The notes under the pieces are model-generated. The model had not been told where the DNA came from, searched no databases, and saw only the letters and a program-made list of their open reading frames with translations. A stretch of DNA of 64,000 bases from Bog-257 sp963834135 (GTDB lineage: Bacteria; Acidobacteriota; Terriglobia; Terriglobales; Acidobacteriaceae): the NCBI GenBank assembly GCA_963834135.1, contig CAWIAN010000005.1, positions 310,001 to 374,000 of the forward strand, in the 5' to 3' direction. This document shows positions 11,618-19,299 of the stretch, piece by piece. Numbering within the stretch: position 1 is the stretch's first letter; each line of letters starts with the position of its first letter. Both the position numbers and the translations under genes were made by a program.

Positions 11618-13843
11618 TTACGGCGCGAAGTATCCCGAGATGTCCAGAAGTAGTTGGGTTAACCCGGCGGCGTAGGCGTCGATGGAGCCGTCGGGCGACG
11701 GGACGATGGCCATGTTCGAGGTGATAAAGCCGTCGTTGGCGTTTAGGGTTGAAACCGTGGGCTGATTCTGCCCGTGCGGCCACAAGGTCAAGTACGGCAT
11801 CGCTCCCGATGGCAGCACTGTTGCACTGAAGACGAAGCCTTCGGCGCCGGCATCGGGAGGAGGGGCACAAGCGCTGGTTAGCACATCAACTCCGTTGGGC
11901 GAATTCCATTGGCCCTGGAACGGCTGTCCGTCCGCCCGAGTATCCAGCACACGACAGGGCTGCATCGGATAAAACGACAGACCACCTGCTCCAGCGGGCG
12001 CGAAATATCCGTTCACATCCAGCAGCAGATTGGTGGGATTGTTGTGAGCATAGAAGGCAGTCGCATTGTTGGGACCGGCCGGAACGATGGCTGCATTCGC
12101 AACCGCGGTACCGGTGGGATCGTTCAGCGTCGACACAGTAGGCTGGGACTGGCCCTGTGGCCAGACGGTCAGATAATCTAGTGTGCCGTTGGTGGGAAGC
12201 ACGGTGACGTTGAATGAGTAGGCGGTGGCTGTGCTGGGAATACCACAGCTTCCCGCGATCGTGTAATCCCGTTCGACGCCTTTCTGAAGAGGTCCGCCGT
12301 TACCGTTGCGAGTATCGATAACGCGACACGGAGTCACCGGATAGAACTGATAGGTCTGCCCGCCCGGCACCGTGAAGTAGCCGTCGATGTCCAAGAGGAG
12401 GTTCGTCGTGTTACTCACGTACACGCTTACGTCGCCCTGATAACCTGCAGGGACGATGGCGGCATTTGCTTTGACACGGCCATCCGTGGAATTCAAAGTT
12501 GAGACTTGGGGCTGACTTTCACCCGTAGGCCAGATGGTGAGATACCCAAGGGGTCCCTGCGGGATGGCTGTGACATTCAGTGAGAATGCTGCGGCTGAGC
12601 TGGGAATGTTGCAACCGCCCAGACTGGGCACATTGAAATTGCGGAATGAGTTGCCCTGAATGGGGCCGCCGTTGTTTCGCGTGTCGACGAGCCGGCAAGG
12701 AGACACGGGAACGAACTGTACAGCGTTAGAGTTGTTGTAGTAAATCACGGAGAAGTTATTTCCGTTGCTGTTAGCGGTGTAGATCCGGTTCGTGACAGGA
12801 TTAACCGCGACGCCATCAGGCTCGTAGGTGGTCGCCAGCGTCTGTATTACCTGAAGATAGGTTTCGTCGTTATTGTCGTCGATAACCGAGGTGGAACTCG
12901 AATAATAGTAGTTGTTAGCGACATAGACTAATCCTGTTACAGCATCGACAGTGATTGCTAAGGGCTGTTGCTGGGGCGTAAGCGGCACATTGGTTATTGC
13001 CTGGTTCACTGAGCCATCGATAACCGTGACACTGTTGCTGCCATAGTTCGCCACGAATATATGGTTCGTCACCGGATTGACAGTGACTGCTCGGGGATTG
13101 TTGCCTGTAGTGATTGAGGTTGTGGTGTTGGTGGCACCATTGATAGCCGTCGCAAATTGGGAGTTGTAGTTCGCAACGTAGATCTCATCGGTTATCTGAT
13201 TGATGCCGAGGGCTAGAGGCTGCGATCCCACGGTTATGTTTAGGGTGTGATAGTGGTTCGTTGGATCAATCACCGTAACACTGGCACTCCCATTATTTGC
13301 TACGTAGACCTTGTTAGTAATTTGATTCACGGCGATATCCCAAGGTCCATTGCCGACTTGCACGGTAGCCACGGCAGTATCTGAGCTGCCGTCGATCACT
13401 GTAACCGTCCCTGCGTAGTAGTTTGCAACGTAAATCATGTTCGTGGCTTGGTCCACGGCGATCGCTCGAGGCCCGTTGCCGGTCGAGACAGAGACGGTTT
13501 GGTTGTGTTGGGAAGCCCTGATCACGGTCACCAGGCTAGCTCCGAAATCGGCCACATAAATCTTGTTAGTAACCGGATTGACGCCCAATGCGAACGGATT
13601 ACTGTCGACCGGTATTAACGTGGGAATGTTGGTGAGGCCATCGATTGCGCTAACATTGGCGGATCCGTAGTTTGCGACATAGATGGTGTTGGTAACCGGG
13701 TTGACAGCCACGGCCTGTGGATTGTTGCCGCCGGTGGCGATTGTGGTTACCTGGCCCTGTGGCTGTCCCAGGGCGGACACGGACAGTATTGCCACAAGGA
13801 AAACGGCCAAACATAGTCCTGCGAATTGACGAGTGGCTCCCAT
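11618..13843 (-). CDS. Secreted YVTN beta-propeller protein with three C-terminal 'VDTR' repeats
   Basis: 741 residues from ATG 13843, which has a strong GGAGGA 6 nt upstream; longer starts lack one. A signal peptide ends S-V-S-A-L-G-Q. Residues about 30-370 are eight or nine repeats of the YVTN type (A-V-N-P-V-T-N-x-I-Y-V-A-N-Y, then V-T-V-I-D-G), a seven-bladed-propeller style array of surface proteins. Residues about 380-741 are three copies of a ~120-residue unit. Each unit opens P-C-R-[LV]-[VI]-D-T-R, has Y-L-T-[IVL]-W-P-x-G and V-S-T-L-N, and ends L-L-L-D-[IV]-x-G-Y-F. It is probably exposed on the surface; ligand and role are unknown. It diverges from the sigma factor. Confidence 0.85.
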   Translation of the reverse strand: MGATRQFAGLCLAVFLVAILSVSALGQPQGQVTTIATGGNNPQAVAVNPVTNTIYVANYGSANVSAIDGLTNIPTLIPVDSNPFALGVNPVTNKIYVADFGASLVTVIRASQHNQTVSVSTGNGPRAIAVDQATNMIYVANYYAGTVTVIDGSSDTAVATVQVGNGPWDIAVNQITNKVYVANNGSASVTVIDPTNHYHTLNITVGSQPLALGINQITDEIYVANYNSQFATAINGATNTTTSITTGNNPRAVTVNPVTNHIFVANYGSNSVTVIDGSVNQAITNVPLTPQQQPLAITVDAVTGLVYVANNYYYSSSTSVIDDNNDETYLQVIQTLATTYEPDGVAVNPVTNRIYTANSNGNNFSVIYYNNSNAVQFVPVSPCRLVDTRNNGGPIQGNSFRNFNVPSLGGCNIPSSAAAFSLNVTAIPQGPLGYLTIWPTGESQPQVSTLNSTDGRVKANAAIVPAGYQGDVSVYVSNTTNLLLDIDGYFTVPGGQTYQFYPVTPCRVIDTRNGNGGPLQKGVERDYTIAGSCGIPSTATAYSFNVTVLPTNGTLDYLTVWPQGQSQPTVSTLNDPTGTAVANAAIVPAGPNNATAFYAHNNPTNLLLDVNGYFAPAGAGGLSFYPMQPCRVLDTRADGQPFQGQWNSPNGVDVLTSACAPPPDAGAEGFVFSATVLPSGAMPYLTLWPHGQNQPTVSTLNANDGFITSNMAIVPSPDGSIDAYAAGLTQLLLDISGYFAP

Positions 13844-14130
13844 AGATTCCTCCTGCGCTGAAGCGCCCCTGCTTCTATAGTTAGCGTGATAGATCAGTCC
13901 GGCAATTTGCGAACATGACAACGTCATGAATAAGACAAATTGCTTAGGACACGGCTGCTTACTGGTCCCCACCGGTAAGCCTTCGTTCGCTTGCTATGAA
14001 GAAACTGCGCAGGAATTGATGGAAGACGCCTGCCACCAACCGCAAAAAATCGCACGATCTTGTAAATTCGGCGTTTTCGGATAGTCATGTTCTGGCGAAG
14101 TGATGGTAGACTTCCGTGCAACCCCCACCG

Positions 14131-14691
14131 ATGCCAGCCGAAATCTCGTTGACAGAACAGCTCCGTCGCTTTTCCGACGGAGACCGCGAAATAGCCGACG
14201 CAGTTTTTCGGGTGATCTATCCCGAACTGCATCGCATTGCCGTCCGCGAATTGCGGAAGGAGCGATTCGTCGTGCCATTGCGCCCGACCGAACTCATCAA
14301 CGAGGTGTGGCTGAGAAAGCTGCGTACGGGCGGCTGGAAAATAAATAATCGCGCGCATTTTTATGCGATTGCTGCCAAGGTCATGCGCTTTGTCCTGGTG
14401 GAGTTTGCCCGCAGCCGCCTGGCCCAACGCCGTGGCAATGGAGACATCCCCGCCGTTCTGGACGAGGAATCGATGCTGTGCTCGTCCCATTCCAACAGCG
14501 AAGCTATTGTTGAAATGGGCATGCTGATGGAAGGGCTGTATGACCAGAATTCCGAAGCAGCATCGGTGGTCGACTTGCACTACTTTGTCGGCTATACGCT
14601 GGAAGAAATTGCGGAAAAGACTGGATGGACCCTCCGCCAGGTGAGGAGCCGCTGGGCCCGAGGCCGCGACTGGTTGAAGGATCGTTTGTAA
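14131..14691 (+). CDS. ECF-like RNA polymerase sigma factor (PF07638-type)
   Basis: 186 residues from ATG 14131; a GTG at 14116 would add five. Region 2 is seen in the N-terminal half (Y-P-E-L-H-R-I-A, then R-P-T-E-L-I-N-E-V-W-L-R). Region 4 is at the C-terminus (Y-F-V-G-Y-T-L-E-E-I-A-E-K-T-G-W followed by V-R-S-R-W-A-R-G-R-D-W-L), the helix-turn-helix that reads the -35 box. The P-T-E-L-[IV]-[NH]-E and A-x-F-A-x-A-A-x-x-M-R-x-[VI]-L-V style blocks mark the 'ECF-like' branch common in Acidobacteriota and Planctomycetota. No anti-sigma gene is adjacent; its stop codon is 7 bp from the stop codon of the large sensor kinase, suggesting a functional pair (inference). Confidence 0.9.
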   Translation: MPAEISLTEQLRRFSDGDREIADAVFRVIYPELHRIAVRELRKERFVVPLRPTELINEVWLRKLRTGGWKINNRAHFYAIAAKVMRFVLVEFARSRLAQRRGNGDIPAVLDEESMLCSSHSNSEAIVEMGMLMEGLYDQNSEAASVVDLHYFVGYTLEEIAEKTGWTLRQVRSRWARGRDWLKDRL

Positions 14692-14698
14692 AACCTCA

Positions 14699-17600
14699 TC
14701 ACATCCTTGGCGATTCTTGGCTACCGCGTGTTGCGGTGTATGACTCCAGATCGCGCGCGATTACGGTAGCGAATGCCCTGACGTCGCTTCGACGCCGGTG
14801 CGGATGATATTCCAAGGCTTGCGCAATTAATTGGATGGACTCGCTCGACAACCCAAAGGAAAGCGCAGCCAACAGTTCCCGGACCCGCGCCGACAAGTCG
14901 ATGGAGGCTTCGGGAAGCAAGGTGGAAAGCCGCTCCCCACTGAGCATCTCAATCAGAACTTTGGCGAGGCTGTAGATGTCGGAGGATTCATCGGCATAAC
15001 CTATGCCTTGTTCGGGGGCCATGTAATAAATGGTGCCCGCGGCACGGGATAGACCGTGTACTGTCTCGTCCGGGTCTTTGACTAAGGCAATGGAAAAGTC
15101 GATCAGGACGATTTCCTCACCGGGGGCAGCCTGGTCGCGGACCATGATGTTCTCCGGTTTTAAGTCGCGATGACAAACTCCGTGCAGGTGAATTTCCCGT
15201 AGAGCGTCTCCGATCTGCCGTAGATACCGGGCCGTTACCTCCCGCGGAACTCTTCCTCGGTTCAGCACGTTCCGTAGAGTTCCGCCAGAGATAAACTCCA
15301 TGACCAGATACGGCGCGCCGGTTGGCGTGACGCCGTGGCCGTAAATGCAAACCACGTTGGGATGCCGAATCTGTTCCAACGCCTGGACCTCGTGCCGGAA
15401 ACGCTTGGTCAACCAATCCTTGTCAGCATATTCCTGGTGAAAGATCTTCACGGCGCAGCGCCGGCCCTTCTCGGCGAGATCACGGCCTTCGGCCACGGTG
15501 CCAAATCCGCCTCTCTCCAGGATTCTGCCGATCTCGAAGCGCGAGTCCAGCACTCCGCCTTCGATTGCGTGAATCTCCGGCGATAGAGCGGCCAGCCTCA
15601 GTTCGCGCAGGTCCGGAAACTCTTTGCCCGCTCGTTGTGCACGTTTCCTCCTGCGTTGAAGAGCTGTCACCGCGGAGGCGCCGACGATCAGCATGAAGCC
15701 GAGCAGCACCGGCCAGGAAAGCCAGAACGGCTTGAGAACGGTCAATGAACTTGCGCTAATCGGTGACCAAGGCCCATCGCCAAGCGCTCCCTGAACCTGG
15801 AGCGTATGACTACCCCAGTGGAGTTTGCCGAGATGGAGATCGAGGCTTCCACTGTCCTGCCACGTCGCTTGCTCAGGCAGTACGCGGTAACGCACATGCA
15901 GCCCGTTACGCCGGTCCGTCTGCAACGATCCTATGTGGGCGTACACGTCTGATCTGTTTTGGAATTCGGCGGTGTCGGCCAACATCTGCGCTGGGCCGCC
16001 GTTTAGCGAGAAGGCCGAGATGAATACGGACGGTGCGGTACGCGGGTGTACAAAATCGTCGGACGGTAGCAGATGAATCACGGAGTTATCCGCGCCAAAC
16101 CACACCGATCCGTCCGCATCTTCGCGAAACGAGTTTTGGTTCGTATCGATCGCAGGCAAACCGTCGACGCGATCGAGATGCAGCCAGATGCCATGCTCCG
16201 CTTGTTGCAAGTCGGCGACGAAAAGTCCCGCTGGAGTTCCACGCCACAACCAGCCACGGCGATCCGAATCCAGGAAATTGGCGTAAGCTGCATCATTCGT
16301 CTGCAGCAGCTGAAACCTGGGTGTCGCACTGGCAGGATTACGAATCAGGGAAAGTGCTGAGAACTTAGGATAGGAGTACCAGATGTCTTGCTGTCGGTCG
16401 ATTGCAATGCTTCTGCACTGTAAGTGCGACAAGCCGTCCTTCGTCGTAAACAGGTGCCAGGAGTCGCCCGTCCTATGTAGCAAACCGAAATCGCTGCAGG
16501 CCCACAGCCCACCTGAACGGTCAAACTTCAAGCTCAGCACCGGTCCGGTTACCGTATGAGTGTCCTGCGGCGACAGGAGCAAGCGATTGCCACGAAAAGC
16601 GAGGGTAAAAATGTCGTTTCCTGCCGCCCAGAATTCATTGTCAGGGCCGTTCGTTATGGTGGTGATCTCAATAGGCTGAGACTTGGCCATAACAGAGCCT
16701 TGTTCGCTGACCTGCCATACTCCCTCAGAACGACTCGCCGCCAAAATGCTATTCGCGGGTCCCGGTTCCAACTGTCTGGCCGCTGGGAGCGGAAGCCACT
16801 GCTGCCAGCGACTGCGATTGGTATCGAGAATTTGAATGGCGTCACCGGCCGCCGCCAGGATCTTCCCCGGCTGCGGCAGAATCGACCAAGTGTTTCCGCC
16901 CAGCCCATCTCTTTCGGACCAGAACTCCATGAAGTTGTGAGTCGGAAATACGAACAAGCCGTTTTCGTTGCTGATCCAAATACCACCATCACTCGCTACT
17001 GCAGCGAAAGCCGTTGCAGGGTATCCGTTTGCAACTGTCACCACACGAAAATTGCCCGGACGCCCGATCGCAATTTTGCTATAACTTGGCAGGGCAACTG
17101 ACCCGTCCGGCATCTCCATTACTTGAGGAGTGCCAACACTAACGATGCTTGGCGCAAGGAGTTGAGGCCGCTCGTCCTGCGGACACTGATAGGACGCGTC
17201 GACCGGGCTTCTCATCCACACGCATCCAAAGCGGTCGCGCCAAACCACCGAGCCCGCTTTGGCATAGTCGGTTCGTGTCACCACGGGATGACGGATGATT
17301 GGGAGGGGTTCACCCTTATGCCAGTGCGCGATCTCGTCGCCGTTCATTTCGCAATAGCCGCCCTGGCACCCGAACAGAATGTGACCATTTTGATCGAGCT
17401 GTAGACGAGAAATTGTTATGCGATCCAAAACAGTTTCTGCAATCCATTGGCTGTTGACCCTGGAAATTCGCACCAGCCTGTCATTTGTTTGGGTGCCATC
17501 AGCCGCGCCTGCCATCACGGTCAGCAGAACATCTGGACCCACTGTGACAATACCGGAACTGGCAGCGGCGCCATCGACTACTTTTGTGACCTGTGTAGAC

Positions 17601-17929
17601 TTGTAACGAAAGATGCCCTCATCGGAGGCAATCCAGATTCCACCTTCACGATCTTCGGCGAAGCCACTCCCCTGCAACTTTGGAAAGCGCTCTGCCAGCG
17701 GAGCGAAGAATCGAGTGCCATCGAAATATCGAATTCCCCTCCCATCTTCGGTGCCGATCATCCACAAACCGCCTTTGCTATCGATAAACAAATAGCTGGC
17801 GCCAGTGGGAGCATTCGGCCCGGTCATTCGCAGGAACGGATACTGTTGAGCGATTCCGCATCGCAGGCAGGCGAGGCACAGCAACAGCCTCACGAAACAG
17901 TAACGGCCGCGTCGGCTTAGCAAGGGCAT
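14699..17929 (-). CDS. Membrane sensor Ser/Thr protein kinase with extracytoplasmic propeller and Y_Y_Y domain
   Basis: 1076 residues. A signal peptide (about 12-28) is followed by ~620 residues of two-component-regulator-type propeller repeats (G-G-L-W-M, G-G-I-W-I-A-S-D-E-G-I-F style). A Y_Y_Y beta-sandwich (about 650-725) and one membrane helix (about 738-760) come next. The cytosolic kinase domain is about 795-1060, with ATP-binding Lys828 (C-A-V-K-I-F), H-R-D-L-K-P-E-N (catalytic Asp922) and A-G-T-I-Y-Y-M-A-P-E-Q. The metal-binding motif is D-F-S (944-946), not D-F-G. The layout implies sensing outside the inner membrane and phosphorylation inside. It faces the ECF-like sigma gene tail to tail. 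Signal and target are unknown. Confidence 0.88.
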   Translation of the reverse strand: MPLLSRRGRYCFVRLLLCLACLRCGIAQQYPFLRMTGPNAPTGASYLFIDSKGGLWMIGTEDGRGIRYFDGTRFFAPLAERFPKLQGSGFAEDREGGIWIASDEGIFRYKSTQVTKVVDGAAASSGIVTVGPDVLLTVMAGAADGTQTNDRLVRISRVNSQWIAETVLDRITISRLQLDQNGHILFGCQGGYCEMNGDEIAHWHKGEPLPIIRHPVVTRTDYAKAGSVVWRDRFGCVWMRSPVDASYQCPQDERPQLLAPSIVSVGTPQVMEMPDGSVALPSYSKIAIGRPGNFRVVTVANGYPATAFAAVASDGGIWISNENGLFVFPTHNFMEFWSERDGLGGNTWSILPQPGKILAAAGDAIQILDTNRSRWQQWLPLPAARQLEPGPANSILAASRSEGVWQVSEQGSVMAKSQPIEITTITNGPDNEFWAAGNDIFTLAFRGNRLLLSPQDTHTVTGPVLSLKFDRSGGLWACSDFGLLHRTGDSWHLFTTKDGLSHLQCRSIAIDRQQDIWYSYPKFSALSLIRNPASATPRFQLLQTNDAAYANFLDSDRRGWLWRGTPAGLFVADLQQAEHGIWLHLDRVDGLPAIDTNQNSFREDADGSVWFGADNSVIHLLPSDDFVHPRTAPSVFISAFSLNGGPAQMLADTAEFQNRSDVYAHIGSLQTDRRNGLHVRYRVLPEQATWQDSGSLDLHLGKLHWGSHTLQVQGALGDGPWSPISASSLTVLKPFWLSWPVLLGFMLIVGASAVTALQRRRKRAQRAGKEFPDLRELRLAALSPEIHAIEGGVLDSRFEIGRILERGGFGTVAEGRDLAEKGRRCAVKIFHQEYADKDWLTKRFRHEVQALEQIRHPNVVCIYGHGVTPTGAPYLVMEFISGGTLRNVLNRGRVPREVTARYLRQIGDALREIHLHGVCHRDLKPENIMVRDQAAPGEEIVLIDFSIALVKDPDETVHGLSRAAGTIYYMAPEQGIGYADESSDIYSLAKVLIEMLSGERLSTLLPEASIDLSARVRELLAALSFGLSSESIQLIAQALEYHPHRRRSDVRAFATVIARDLESYTATRGSQESPRM

Positions 17930-18265
17930 CCTGAGAAGTTGTCTCCCACCACTTGGTGGAGTTCTGGAATCAAAAGATTTTCTAGCTTTTCAGCTCCAGC
18001 CGGCGCGTCCTTTTGTGGATCAACGCGGCTGCTTGAGGTGTGTTCAACAATTCATCGCCCCAATTCTTGGATGAAGATTGCTCCTTACCTGGTGTTCTGC
18101 GAATTTCGCGCGGATCAACGCCGCCCGAAAGGATAAATGAGCCACATTTTGTTTCGATGAATGGCGAACTCGTGCACCCGGAACCGGATAAAGGGATCCG
18201 ATGCCTGGAAGGTGCGCTAAGCCAAAGGTTTTAAAGAAGGCCCCGCTGCTATGGCTGGCCTTTAA
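17930..18265. other. Intergenic, no gene seen
   Basis: 336 bp between the sensor kinase start and the end of the short-chain dehydrogenase gene. Short frames exist on both strands but have no ribosome-binding site or family signature. It should hold the kinase promoter; nothing stands out. Confidence 0.4.
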
Positions 18266-18961
18266 CTACCAACGGCGAGGGGGAGCAGCACCGTCTACAT
18301 GGAGTATCTCTCCGCTAACGTGACCTGCCTGCGCCAGATAGAGAACAGCGTCAACGATATCTTTGACCGTACCAACTTTTCTTGTCGATTGCGATGTCTG
18401 CGGGTGCATGGGGGTGTCGGCCTGGCCTGGAGCTACGGCGTTGAAGCGGATATTATCGTTCGCGTATTCGACGGCGAGATTCTGGATGACTGCATTTAGC
18501 CCGCCCTTTGTAATCATCGAAACCGAGCCATTTACGCCCGCGATGGGCCGATCGGCAAGAGCCGCGGAGATGCTCACGACGTTTCCGGATTTCTGTTTCA
18601 CCATCTGTTTCACAGTGAGTTGCGTGATGTAGAGAAATCCCAGAAGATTGGTTGATACAAGAGCATCGAAGTCCGCGGTAGTGAAGCCCGTGAAAGGCTT
18701 GTTGTAGAAGATTCCGGCATTAGTCACCAGAACGTCGATGCTGCCAAACCGCTCGATGGCCGCATCTACCGACTTGGCAGCCGTTTCCTGCTTGCCGATA
18801 TCGCCATCGACTAGGACCAGGTTCGATGAGGGAGTCAATGCCGTACTCGCATTAAGAGACGTTGCAACGACGTTATAGCCCGTATTCAAGAAACCTTCCA
18901 GCAAACCCCTGCCAATCCCGCCGGTCGCGCCAGTGACGATTGCGGTTTTCTTATCTGACAT
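18266..18961 (-). CDS. Short-chain dehydrogenase/reductase family protein with altered active site
   Basis: 231 residues; ATG 18961 with GGAG 5 nt upstream. The Rossmann NAD(P) motif is T-G-A-T-G-G-I-G (T-G-x-x-x-G-x-G), V-T-N-A-G replaces the usual N-N-A-G, and P-G-Q-A-D-T-P-M is the cofactor loop. The catalytic serine is in S-I-S-A-A, but where the tyrosine of Y-x-x-x-K should be the sequence reads S-M-I-T-K: Lys is kept and Tyr is Ser. The enzyme may therefore use another residue, bind NAD(P) only, or have a different chemistry. It is a single gene of unknown substrate. Confidence 0.85.
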   Translation of the reverse strand: MSDKKTAIVTGATGGIGRGLLEGFLNTGYNVVATSLNASTALTPSSNLVLVDGDIGKQETAAKSVDAAIERFGSIDVLVTNAGIFYNKPFTGFTTADFDALVSTNLLGFLYITQLTVKQMVKQKSGNVVSISAALADRPIAGVNGSVSMITKGGLNAVIQNLAVEYANDNIRFNAVAPGQADTPMHPQTSQSTRKVGTVKDIVDAVLYLAQAGHVSGEILHVDGAAPPRRW

Positions 18962-19299
18962 ACGTGCTCCTATATGCGGTTCCAGCTATTGGTACAGGGA
19001 TTGGAATGATGTTGTCTACTTCTGTCTGTTCATCGGCTTCTTTATAGAGAAGGATTGTCCCGTCGAAAGGGCAGAAGCATGGGACTGAGTTCAGGCGCGA
19101 ACCGCAATGTGAGATGAATGGTGCGGGATTCTATTGTAGTAATTTCGCAATGCCTGGACGTGACACCCATAGAGACCAGCTACAAAGAAACAAAGAGCGC
19201 GAAGCCGGCTGCGCGGCCGGCCCCATTATCCCTTACTGATTGCGCCGGCTTCCGCATTAACTTTCAATCATTTGGGAATGTTTGTTCCCCTGATTTCGT
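18962..19299. other. Intergenic, no gene seen
   Basis: 338 bp between the start of the dehydrogenase and the end of the permease gene, both on the minus strand. GCCGGC occurs twice at about 19202-19221 (a possible hairpin). No U-run, RNA gene or credible small ORF is seen. Confidence 0.4.
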
